Shown: one piece after another, positions 39,833 to 51,800 of the stretch
How positions within the stretch are numbered: position 1 is the first letter of the stretch
Layout of the letters: every line of letters begins with the position of its first letter
NCBI RefSeq assembly: GCF_000142905.1
Contig: NW_013657629.1
Span: 220,818 to 284,817, forward strand
Length of the DNA stretch: 64,000 bases
Origin: Thecamonas trahens ATCC 50062
Taxonomy: Eukaryota; Apusozoa; Apusomonadida; Apusomonadidae
Direction: 5' to 3'
The notes under the pieces: model-generated
Told to the model about the DNA's origin: nothing
The model's input: the letters and a program-made list of their open reading frames with translations, nothing else
The model's database searches: none
Made by a program: the position numbers and the translations under genes

Positions 39833-42800
39833 ATGATAGTAGCTGTGATTGGCGTGGTGGTCCTTGCAACGCTGGCAACAGCTCAGCCTGTGCCGAATTT
39901 TATGTCAAAGTCCGACAACGAGCGAGTGCTCGTGGATGCCAGCTTTGGCTTCAAGGGCGAGTTTGATGCCTCGCCTGGCTCGGCCGAGGGCTACGGTCCG
40001 TTTTTGGACATAATGTTCCCGCCGTCGATTGATGCGAGTGGTGCGTCGTTCACCACGCCGCCTATTCCGGGGCGGCCGGTCTCGTTGTTTGAGCTCACGG
40101 CGGAGAGCCCGTGCATTACCCACCCTTTCCACCAGACGGCGCCAGGCGTGTACCGCGAGATCTGCGGCGAAGCCGGAGCGACGTTTGTTACCTTTACGCT
40201 TCCCTTTGCGTCGTTTTTCCCATCGCAGCCTGCGGTGGCGATCCAGGCGGACGGGCTCAAGTTCCGTGATCCTGAGGTGACGGCGGTCATCGAGGAGGTC
40301 GTAGCAATCAACGTCACGTCGTACTTTAGATACGGCGCGACAGCGGCCGACGACGTGGCAACCGATCCGGTCATTGGTCCGGGCTTTGACGTGTGGTACA
40401 TCACGCCTGCGGTGTACACGCTCACGTCCAAGGTGGGCGCCAACCCTCCGGTGGGACCGTCGTTCCCGCACAAGCTCGAGGTGGAGGTCGACATTGCGGA
40501 CGGCTACACGTTGACATCGATCGCCATCGACCAGCTCTTCCTTCCGGCACCCGGCCTTGTCGACATTACTGGCTCGGCAGTGACGGTTGGTACTGGCGGT
40601 ATGTCGCTGCCGGCGGCGGTGGGCCCGGGTACGAGGCGACAACCATCCAGTTTACGCAGGCGTCGGCAACAGGCACAGTGGCCGACAAAGACCTCGCCTT
40701 TGAGGTCGACTTTTACTTTCCGTGCACGGAACTCCGTGCGAGCGCGCCGCTCCTTGATCCGATCACCGGCGTGTCGCGGACGTTTCCGCTCAATACCACT
40801 CAGCTTTCCGGCTTTGTGACCATCAATGGGACGGTTGCCGCCACAAGCGCGAGCTCTGAGCCGGGCTCGCTGCTCAAGACGCCGTTCACCTTTGGCCACA
40901 CGAAGGCCGAGATTGTGGAGAACGTTGGGCTCGATGGGTACTCGCCCGGCGATGTGGTCGAGTACACGCTGCCCATGGTAGTCTCGGATTGCTACGCCTT
41001 TGACGCTCTCGTCTTTACCGAAACTATGCCCGATGGGCAAACGTTTCTGCAGGAGGCGACGACACCTGGTCGCGGGCCGACGATCACGGGAGGCTCCGGA
41101 CCGTTGACGGTCGGCAACAGCCTGCTTCAGGTCAACACGAGTGACGTCGGGTTTGATACCGACACGTCGACGTCGGGCAGTACGATTATCACTTTCCATG
41201 TCTCGGATGCCATGCTGAATCTGGCGAGTGTGGCGGATGGCGTCCTGGTTGGACCGCTCGGCACGACGATTACCTTCTACGCGCTCATCAACGACAAGTT
41301 CACCGACTCGAGCCCGGGTCTCAACGACCCGATCCTGCATCTCCAGGTGCTCGAGACGTCAGCGTCCATGGTGGGCAGGATTGTGGATCGCAGCGACACG
41401 TCGATCAAGTACAATACGCTCGCTGCGTCGGACGGGACCTCGCTCCAGATCGCGGTGGGCAGTGTCGAACTAGACATCATTGGCATCGACGGTGTGGTCT
41501 GTGATCCACTCCCGTGCGTCAAGGGCTTCAAGCCGCTGCTACCGGTCACGTTCCGGATGAGGTACACGCTTCCGTCGACCGACTTTGACTCTGTCCTCCT
41601 CGAGTCGTTTCTTCCGGTCCCGCTCTTTGACATCTCGGACGTCGACGCCAACATGCCGTCTGCGTTTGTAGAGGGATCTGGCCCGTCGGCAGACCTTCCT
41701 GCGCTCGGATTTTGCAAGTTTGGCTTTAACGACACCTTTTACGGCCTCGATGCACCGGCGACCAAGATTGTGCCGACTGTGACGACCAACGTGGCCACAA
41801 ACCTCATCTCGTTCAACTACCCGTCACCGGGCTACAGCTCGCCGATGAATAACTTTACGACGATGGAGCTCTATTTCACGACTCGGATTACCGGGGCGCC
41901 GTACCCCGACGCTGACTTTATTGTGGTTCTCGGCCAGTCGACCGAGACCTCGTTTGCACTCTCGTCGGCGCAGTCGACCTCACAGCTCTCGGTGGAGCAG
42001 CCGCTCCTGGTCCTCACCACCGGCATTCTCGACACCAACTCAGCCGAGGCGTATGTGGCCGACGGCAATGGGGCCAAGCTTGCAGACGGCGTGACTCAAG
42101 CCGGACTGGCGCCGTTTGACTTTGCCCGCGCTGCATCGTCGCTCTGTCCGGCAGCCGTGGCGGTGAACACGTCGCGGGTGATGGCGGACCCGCTTGCCGG
42201 CGTGCAGGTCTACGACGTCGACGGTGGCGATCTGGTGGCGTTTTCGGCGGTTGTCCACAACCGCGGGCGTGGCGACGCGTACGACGTTGTGCTCGGTGCC
42301 GATCTCCTCCCTGTTGTCTTTGAGGAGCCGTCGTTCGGACACACTCTGTGCGTGACCGACGGCACCGGTAACCCGGTGCCGTATACGGGCTCGTTCTTCT
42401 CCACGACGCCGGGCATTACGCTCACCAACCCGATTCCAGCAGGCAAGGACTCTGACGGAGCTGTCATTGACGACGGATCGAACATGGTGGTCGTTACTTA
42501 CGTCCGCGCAGTGCCCGACAATGTTGTGGTTGGCGCCGTGGCCGGAACCACCGACGCTGCAGCCACGATCCCGGAGCGAGCCGAGGCAACACGGCTGCTC
42601 AATTATGCATCCGGGCCGGGCGGCGACAACTTTGTCGGCTCGCCCAACATTGCTGATGCTGGTGCCCAGACCGACTCGCCGCCGATGTACGCGTCTGTGC
42701 GGACGACGACGACGCTCAACGTCGGTATCGCGAGCACAAACGTGGCGCCGGCGCAGTACATGCCTGGCTGGTCCGGGATGGAGCTGCCGGTTGCGGTCGG

Positions 42801-45800
42801 CGAGCTCGTCACGTTTAACGTCAGCTTTGAGCTTCCGGAGGGAGACAACCGTGCGACGATCCTCGAGCTCAAGTCTGTCGGCGGGCCGCTGCTCGAGATG
42901 CTGTACGTCAATTTGACGGGCGTGGGAGCCTCGCTCTCATTCCCCGACCTGACGCCTTCGGACGCGGCGTCGGTGCTGGCGGCAGCAGTCTCACCGGTGC
43001 CGGTGACGTCGACGCTCGTGCCAGAGACGATGCTGACGCTCGACTTTGGCTCGGTGATCAACACGCCCGACGGCGGAATCACCGCTGACGACTGGATCAG
43101 CCTAGAAGTGACGGCGGTGGTTCGGTCCGAGGCGGCGATTGTGGCCGGAGCGTCTGTCAGTCCCTCACTCCGGGCCTCGCTCATGCCGTCGCATGTTGCG
43201 CAGGCTCGGGAAGACACGCCACACAACGTGACGACACCCTCGCCGGATCTTGATCTCACCTTGGTCGAGCCGCTGCTTGAAGTGGCGTACACCTTTGATC
43301 GGGTCGGGTCGACAAGCGAGGACGCCGGTAGTGTGCTTGCATTTGCGCTGACGGTGACGCACGCGACAACGTCGACCGGCCCCGCCTTTAACGTGATCCT
43401 TGCCGAGGACTTTGTCCGCGGCGGAGGCTTCGGCTACCTCGAGCTCGTGCCGGGAACTGTGTGGGTGGATGCAGCCGGCACGGCAACGGTGACGAGCGGC
43501 AACAATGGCGGCGATAGCACCGTCAATGTAGTCGTCGACGCGTTCCGCAAGAGCGATGCTCCGGTGGTCGTCCACTTTGAGGCTCGTCTGACGGATGCCG
43601 TGTACCCGAAGCAGAACGTGGCGGCGAGCGCTGGAGTGGTCGGTTACGACTCGCTCCCTCGCTCGCTCTCATCGTCGGGCGTGTACCACGAATCTGCAGC
43701 AATGCGCAGCTATGTCGGCGTCTTTGCCGACACCTCGCTGGTGGTCGCAGAGCCGACCGTGTCGATTGGCGTGGTAGCGACGTCAGTGGCAGAGACCGGA
43801 TTTGTCGACGGCGGCTCGGCCGGCGATGCCGACGTAGCGATTGGAGAGAAGGTGACTCTGGTCCTCAACGCAAGCCTGGTCGAAGGTAGCTACGGCGTGG
43901 ACATGCGGCTGGCGCTAAGTCCAAACCCCAGCGATGGCGCTCTCCACGTACTCTCTGTGGAAATCATCGGGGCGCCCGAGACTGGTTTCACGGCCTCCAA
44001 CTACACGGCGGCGCTTGCCGCTGGGCCGGCGGCGCTGGCGGCGTCACCGCTTGACGTGACCAGCGATTCGAGCTCGGACTCGGGCCCGCTGCCGTCGGGC
44101 GATGGTCTTGCCGACACGGTGCGGGTCCGGATCGGCAACGTGGTTGTAACCGGTGACAATGTGACGTCTGCGGCAGAGTACAACGATGTGGTCTCGGTCC
44201 GAGTCGTGGGCTTGGTACTGCCGCTCGGGAGTGTGGACCAGGACGATGTGATCACCATCGCTGGCGCTGTCGACTACTACGTACCCGGCGTGGGGATGAC
44301 GACTGCATCGGCCGAGACGGTTGCAGTCGATGTCGTCGAGCCTTCGCTCAATCTTGGGTACACCAACTCGAAAGCCTCAGCGCCTGGCACCACCGACGCT
44401 GGTGATGTCGTGATCTTTGAGCTGAGCGTGGCGCACACCGGAACCGGCAAGGCGCCCGGCTTTAACGTGACTATCATCGAAGACTTTGCGGCCGGCGGTG
44501 CAGGCGACTATCTTGAGCTTGTGCCCGGGAGCGTGAGTGTTGTGCACGGCTCGGCGAGCAGTGTGGTGCGCGGAAACGACGGGGGCGACGGGCAGGTGAT
44601 TGTTGTGCTGGACACATTTGCACTCGGCGCGGGGCCGTCCACCATCATCTACCACGCGCGGGTGACCAATGCGACGTACGCAGCACAGACGATGACCCAG
44701 ACGGCGTCGATGGTCTACCAGTCGATCCCAGCTTCTGACGGCGACCGGAGCTATGTCCGCGACTACGGCCCGGTGACGGCTGCCACGTCGGTTGTGACGG
44801 CGTCGCCGTCGACAAGCGTCTCGCTCGGCTCGACCTCGCTTGGAGAGACGCTTGGGAACAAGCTGGCGATTGGGGAGGAGTTTGTGGTTCGGTTCGAGAC
44901 AACGCTCGTCGAGGGCCGATACGAGCTCGGGGCCGAGCTGGCGATGGATGGCATCGATGCTGAGCAAATTGAGGTACTCTCGGTGGCTGTGGTCAACGTC
45001 CCCAGCTCGGGCTTTACCCGTCCAACTACACGGCTCAGCTCTCGAGTGCCACGTTTAGCAGCGCGGTGGATGTGACCAGCGACGCAGCGTCTGACACACG
45101 ACCGACGGGTTCCCAGGATGGGTTTAAGGACACGGTGAGCGTTGACTTTGGGTTTGTGGACGTGGCCGGCGACAACATTGTGTCTGCGGCTGGGTTTAAC
45201 GACGTGGTGGTTGTCGAGGTTACGGCGCGGCTGATCGATGCTGTCGACAACAGCAACGGCGGCACGTTTACACTTGATGCAAAGTCAGTCCTCACGCCTG
45301 TCGACCAGTCAGCGCCGGCGACGGTCTCCAGCGCCAGCCTGGTACTCGAGGTTGAAGAGCCGAGCCTTGCTCTGGCGTACACCAACTCCAAGGTCTCGCT
45401 TCCCGGGACCACAGATGCCGGCGACACGGTGAGCTTCACACTGAGTGTCGACGGAGTTCTGCCGGGCACAGCGTACAATGTGACGGTGATCGAGGACTTT
45501 TCGCGATCGGGCGGGTACCTCCGGCTGGTGCCCGGGTCTGTGGCTGTGACGCATGCCGGGGGAAGCTCTGTTGTGCTCGGCAACGGTGGCAGCGACGAGA
45601 CCATCCAGGTTGTCCTGGATGTTGTCAGCGGAAGCAGCCCGTTGGCAACGATCAGCTACTCGGCAGTGGTGAACGATGCGGCGTACCCTGCCCAGGGCAT
45701 CGAGCAAGCTGCCGTGGCGCACTTTCAGTCGCTACCGACTATCAGTGTCGAGGCTGGGCGTGGCAACGTGCGCGACTACCCGGCTGTGGGCGCAACGACA

Positions 45801-48800
45801 GCGTTTGTGACGGATGAGCCATCGACAAGCGTGGCGATTGTGTCTACATCACTGGGCGAGACAGCGCTTGTCGACGGCGGCGCGCCTGATGTTGTCGACG
45901 TCTCGATCGGCGAGAACGTGACGGTTGTACTTAATGTGACGCTCGTGGAGGGTTCGTATGAGGTGGACGGGATGGTCAATCTGACATCTGCAGCCGGTCT
46001 TGGGCTCATTGTCATCCACGACATTGACCTAGTCGGAGCGCCGAGCGCCGGCTTTACACCTTCGGCATTCAGCGCCGCACTCTCTTCGGGGCCCAGCGCG
46101 CTGGCAGCGTCACCGGTGTCTGTTCTGAGCGAGGCTGGGCGCGAGTATGTCGGCGATGACGGCGAGTTCGACTCTGTGCTGGTCGAGTACGGAGCCGTGT
46201 TGGTGGCCGGCGACAACGTGGTGTCTGCAATCGACTACAACGATGTACTGGGCGTGGCCATCACGTTCTCAGTCCTCGACACCGGGGCAGCAGTGCTGAA
46301 CAACAGCCTCAGCCTTGGCGCCGGAGTTCGGTACAGGTCGTTTGACGGACTCTCAGATGGTGTGGTGACCGGGCCAAGCGTATCGTTTGAGGTTGTGGAG
46401 CCGGAGGTCGGTGTTGTGAGCGTGAGTACGAACACGAGTAGTGATCTCGACTCTGGCGATGCCGTGGGTGTCCAGGTTGTGCTGGCGCATACGGCGGCTT
46501 CGCGGGCACCGGCGTATGACTTGGTGATGGTCTTCCCGGCGCCGGCTGGCATGCAGTTTGTGCCTGACAGCGTGATGCTGAGCAACGGGCCTGGCGATGT
46601 GACGTACACGTATGCTGCCAATCTCTCGTCTGTGACTATTCGCGGGTTTAACTCGCTGGATGGGTGGACGCGGGACGAGGCGGAGCTTGTGCTTGATGCA
46701 GTGCTGACGCTGACCGATGGCGTCGAAGAGGGTGCGAGCTACGCTATTGCGATGGGGAGCGTGACGACGAGCTCGGCACCTGCTGCTGAGCATGCGAGCA
46801 CGCCGCGGAGCTACGCAGTGGGCGGCAGTGGGCTTGCGGCGAACGCAGTGGTCTCTGCTCGGACGGAAGGCCTGCGGTATGAGCTTGTCGTTGCGGAAAA
46901 CGACCACATGGCGAGCGGGCGTGGGCTGAACCCTAGTTTGACAGCGTCGAGTCTCTCGATCGGCGAGTCTGTGGTGTTCAACGCTACGCTGTACGCCATG
47001 GAAGGCACAACGCGATCGGCCAAGATGGTTGTGCGGATGCCGAGTGTTGGCAGCGAGGGGATGGAGCTGCGGGTTGTGGCGGCGAGCGTGGCCCATATTG
47101 GCAGCGACATTGACCAGGGCGGTATGACGCTTGGCGTGGGCTCGAGCGCAAGCGCGACGACAGTGTCGGACGCCGTGTTTGAGTTTGGCGACGTGGTGGT
47201 TCGCGGGACGAATGCGCTTTCTGCGCCTGGAACGGTCGCGCCTGTCGACGGGATCCAGGTGGTAGTTGCGGCAGTGGTGACGGGCGGATCGCCGTCGATC
47301 AACGCCGCCGGCGATGCTGGCGATGCGACGCTGTACTACCCGGACGCACCGCCCGCGTCGTTCTCGTCGTTTGTTGTGGCAGGGCTCGACATTGTTGAGC
47401 CGTCACTCAACGTGAGTATTACGCCGAACACCACGTTTCGGCGCTCTCGTCGCGATATGGGTACACGCTCAAGGCGAGCCACGATTCCGGCGCTATTGCT
47501 GCTGGAATCTCTGTCCACGCGTACAACGTGACCCTTGTTACGACGACGCTCCCGAGCGATCTCACGTTTGTCGAGTCGTCAGTGGTGGTGCGTGTGGTTG
47601 ACTCGGGCGTCACGACGGCCACGGCGCTGGATGAGCTGGACGTGACCGTGGTGAGCGGGAACAGTGCCGCGGACCGAGTCGTTGAGGTCCATGTTCCAGT
47701 TCTTGCGTTTGGGTCGAGCCTTGAGGTCGACTTTGCTGTGGCAGTGGACTCGGACGTGGCCGATTTTTTCGTGACCAACGTGAGCGCAAGCTACGCGTCG
47801 CTCCCTCACTTGCTCACGTCTGCTGACGTGACTCATGCGGAGATTCGGACGTATGCAGTGGACGCGACGTCGGTTGTCGACTCGCGCACGGCCGAAGTTG
47901 TTCATCTTGTGGCGACAGGCACATCGCTGACCGAGACCGGTATGTCCGCGTTCAACACGTCCCTGCCGGATGTGGTGGCGGGCGAGCGGATCGACTTTGA
48001 GGTGAGTGTTGTTGTTGGGCCTGGGCAGCACAGCGACTCGTGGGTCTACGTCGACGCACAGAGCTTGGGTGGTGCACTCTCCGATGCTGGTGGTGTGGCG
48101 GTGTCGTTCTTGGATTTGCCTAGCGCACGGCCGACAGTGACGAGCTATGGCCCGCTGATCCGGGTCGGACCGGAAGTCTTGGGCTCCGTGGCGACGTTGC
48201 TTGATCTCGACAGCGACGGCGTCAACGAGACGCTCGGGTTTAACCTCGGGTTCGTGGAGTTGGATGACCTGGCGGAGGGCACGGCAGTCGCCGACCATAC
48301 CATGACGTTCAATGGAAGCGCCGTAGTCCTACCCGTGGGGCCAACTGGCGTGTCTGGGCGAGTCATTGAGCTCCAAGCACGGGCGGTTTTCTCGTCGGGC
48401 GTGCGGGTGGCTGCGACGCCGCTGGAGCCGGTGGCCGAGATTATTGTCCCGCTCCTTACCATTAACGCGACAGCAAGCTACAACCGGACGCGTGTTGCAG
48501 GGTATGCGGGCTCGCTGCTGGAGAGCGAAACGCGCGAGCAGGTGCTTGATGGAGGCGACTTTGTACTTGTGACTCTCGACGTGGGGCACAATGTGTCGCA
48601 TCCACTCGAGGCGCTGCAGTCACAGTCGACGGCGTACAATGCTGTGGTGAGCTACCCTGTTCCGGCTGGTCTCGAGCTTGTGCCGAATAGCGTGGTGGTG
48701 ACGACCAACGGGGCACAGACGAGCTCCGGCGTGGTGGCGAGCGGCAATGGCGCCAACGATGGCAGTGTGACCGTGACGCTGACAAGCGTAGGACCGCCTG

Positions 48801-51800
48801 GCCCGGATGCTGGGGTGCAGGTCTCTTTCCTGGCGCGGGTGCGGCAGGATGGATCCGCCGGGCGATTCCCTGTTGACGCCAGTGTTTCATACGGCTCGGC
48901 GCCGGGAGGCAGTGAGCTCGTCAGCTACTCGCGGGCAGACATCGATACTGATGCAACTAGTCCCGAGCTTGCTGTCGACCACACGCCGCTCAACGTGACA
49001 CTGCAGATCGGGTCGAGCGCTGACCCGACGACGGTTGGCGGAGCACTCGCGATTGGCGAGCAGGTGGTGCTCGAGGCTGAAGTGGTGCTCCGCGAAGGCG
49101 ATTACGACCTCAAGGTGAACGTCTCACTCGGAAGCGCCGACTGGGAGATTGTCGACGCATACGTGGCCAGCTACGGTGTCGGTATGTCGTCGACGGCGAT
49201 TCCTGCGACGCTGGCGTCGTTTGTTGGCGTGAGCACGACTGCTAACGCACCGGTGAGCGGTGAGACGAGTGTGACGTTTGACTTTGGCGAGATGAGCGTT
49301 GCCGGCAACAACGAGATTGGCGATGAACGTCTCGTGGTGGCTGTTGTGGCACGCCTGGCGGACGAGAGTGTGAACAGCAACGGCGCGGTGAAGGCGCTCG
49401 GCGCGGTGGCCGCCGTGAGCGAGTCGACGACGAACGGGTTGCAGCTGGTGCCGAGTGGGAGAGCGCAGTACGGACTCTCGCCGATCAACGGCGGTGTGAC
49501 CGGGATCGGCTCGCTTGCGGTGGGAGTGGTGGCACCCGAGCTTGTTTCAACGATGATGGCGAACATCACGACCGGCAATGCAGGCGAGCCACTCCAGCTT
49601 CAGTTTGCTGTGCGGCACACGACGGCGTCGACAGCGACGGCACATAATGTGAGCGTGACGCTGGATATGCCAGCCGGCATGGATCTGTTGCCTGGCACGG
49701 CGGTGATTGTAGTCGATCCCCAGTTCGGGCCAGTAAGTGCGGTGGTGGAAGTCGACGAAGCACAGAAGGTGCGGGTGGTGTTTGATGCGCTTGTTCTCGC
49801 ACCGGGCGCTTTTGTCAACGTCACGTTTGATGCACAGTTCACCACAGACGTGGCACAGGGCTCGATCCTGCAAGTGCCTGCGAGCGTGGACTACCAGACG
49901 AGTGCCGCCGCTGCCGGGACGCGTGTGCTCGACGGATCGACGGTGTTTGTCATCCAGACATTCATCAACGGGTTCGAGGTGACGCTTGAGCTTGACTCGA
50001 GCTCTGTGGCGGAGACGAGCGGTGGAGCGCTCAACGTGGGCGAGAACGCGACGTTTGTCGGCTACCTGCGGGTGCCGGAGGGCAAGGGGCTGCTTGTGGC
50101 GAACATCTCATTTCCGGACGTGTTCCAGTTTGGATCATCATCACCGTCTGCGCCGGCGTCGCTGCGGATTGTCGAGGCGTATGTGGCCAGTGTTGGTGGA
50201 CAGCTGAGTGTGAGCAAGCTGGGTGTGAGTGCGCTCGGCAGTGTGTCGACCGACGGACTGGTGGCAATGTTCGACTTTGGGACGACGACAAATGTCGGCG
50301 ACAACCAAGTGACAAGCGATGACTTTGTGACTATTGCCGTTGTGGCGCAGGTGGTCGACGACGGGTCGTACTCGGTTGCCGGGCGAAGGGTGAACGCGAC
50401 GCTTAGTGGCGCATACAACGGCACGTCGTTCGAGAACGAGTTTGCCGAGGTCCGGGTAGTGGAGCCGGAGCTTGTGATGGACCATGTCTACGCCGGCTTT
50501 GCCAATGTGACGGCCGGTTCGATTGTGAGCGTGACGACAACAATCCGGTACGATGCCAGCAGCGGAAGCGGGCCCGGGTTTGGTCTGCTCTACAACCACA
50601 GTCTTGTGGCAGACGAGGCTACGGCAATGCTCTCACTTATCCCTGGTTCAGTCTCTGTCTCTGGTGAGCTCCCTGGAGGAGTGAGTACGCTGGCGACGCC
50701 TGTGGTGTTTTCAGGCAATGGCGGGAGTGATACGGCAGTGGTGATCGGCATGGAGAAACTTGAGCCTGGGCCGCGGGCCGGGGTTGAGTTCTTCAACGTG
50801 ACGTATCAGCTGTTGGTGACCGGCAACGCGCCGAGCGGAGCGCGACTGGAGATCACGCCGCCGTCGTTGAGTGTGGGCTCGCTCCCGCTAAGCGGTTTCC
50901 CGGGCCGGTGTCGAGGCGTACACCGAAACCAGCACGTTGGCCGGGGCACGTGTTCAGAACGTGGCGGTGAACAACGACGCTGCGTTTGCGAGCGTGTCCG
51001 AGGTGTCGATCGAGTCTGTCCGCACATTTGGGCTCCTCGGCGTGAGCGGGTCGCTCGCCGTGGGCGAGCCAGTGACGTATGAGGTTGTTGTGCGGATTCC
51101 CGAGGGTGTGACGTACAACATGTCGGTTGCGGTCGCAGGGTACGACGCGAGCAATTTGGTGATGCTCAACGCAAGCGTTGCAGGCTGGTCGGCAGCGCTT
51201 GACGGTGTGGCCGACGAGGCCGGCAGCTTTTCCGGACTTGGTGCAGGATCAGAGAGCGTCACGTTTGCGCCGTTCTCGACGATTGTCAACAACGATCGTG
51301 ACGGAGCGACGGCGGAGACGGTGACGCTGCGCTTTGTGGCGGTGCCTGTAGCGGGAGCAAGCGACGGTGCAGAAGTGGCACTGCCGACAGCAGTTGTCCA
51401 ATACGCACAGGTCGGGCCGAGCGTGGAAGCGCTTGCTGTGGCCGACGCGGCTGCAGCAGTGGCGAGCCGGAGTGCAACCGAAGTCAACGGGCTGACACTG
51501 GTGACGACGACCGGCGATGTATCGAGCGGGTTTGTGGGCGGCGAGGTGACGATCCGTGAGCCCAAGGTGGAGGTGCTGTCCGTTGTTGGGACACACGGCA
51601 ATGACGTGGTTGTGCCAGGTGAGGTGGTGACCTACACAGTGACGATTGGCTCGGAGCCCGACCGGGCGAACGCGACGGCGTGGGATATTGTGGCGACGCT
51701 TGGCGCCGGAAACGGGATGCGCTATGTCGACGGGTCGTTTTCACTGGTCTCGGGCGTGGGCGTGGTGGTGGCTGGCTCGTCGAACGCGACCGGGGCCAAC

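Noticed and set aside
40393-51082. Four separate adhesin genes or a pseudogene
   Set aside because: Healing each break by one base restores the periodic repeat exactly, including consensus residues; decay would leave more damage.
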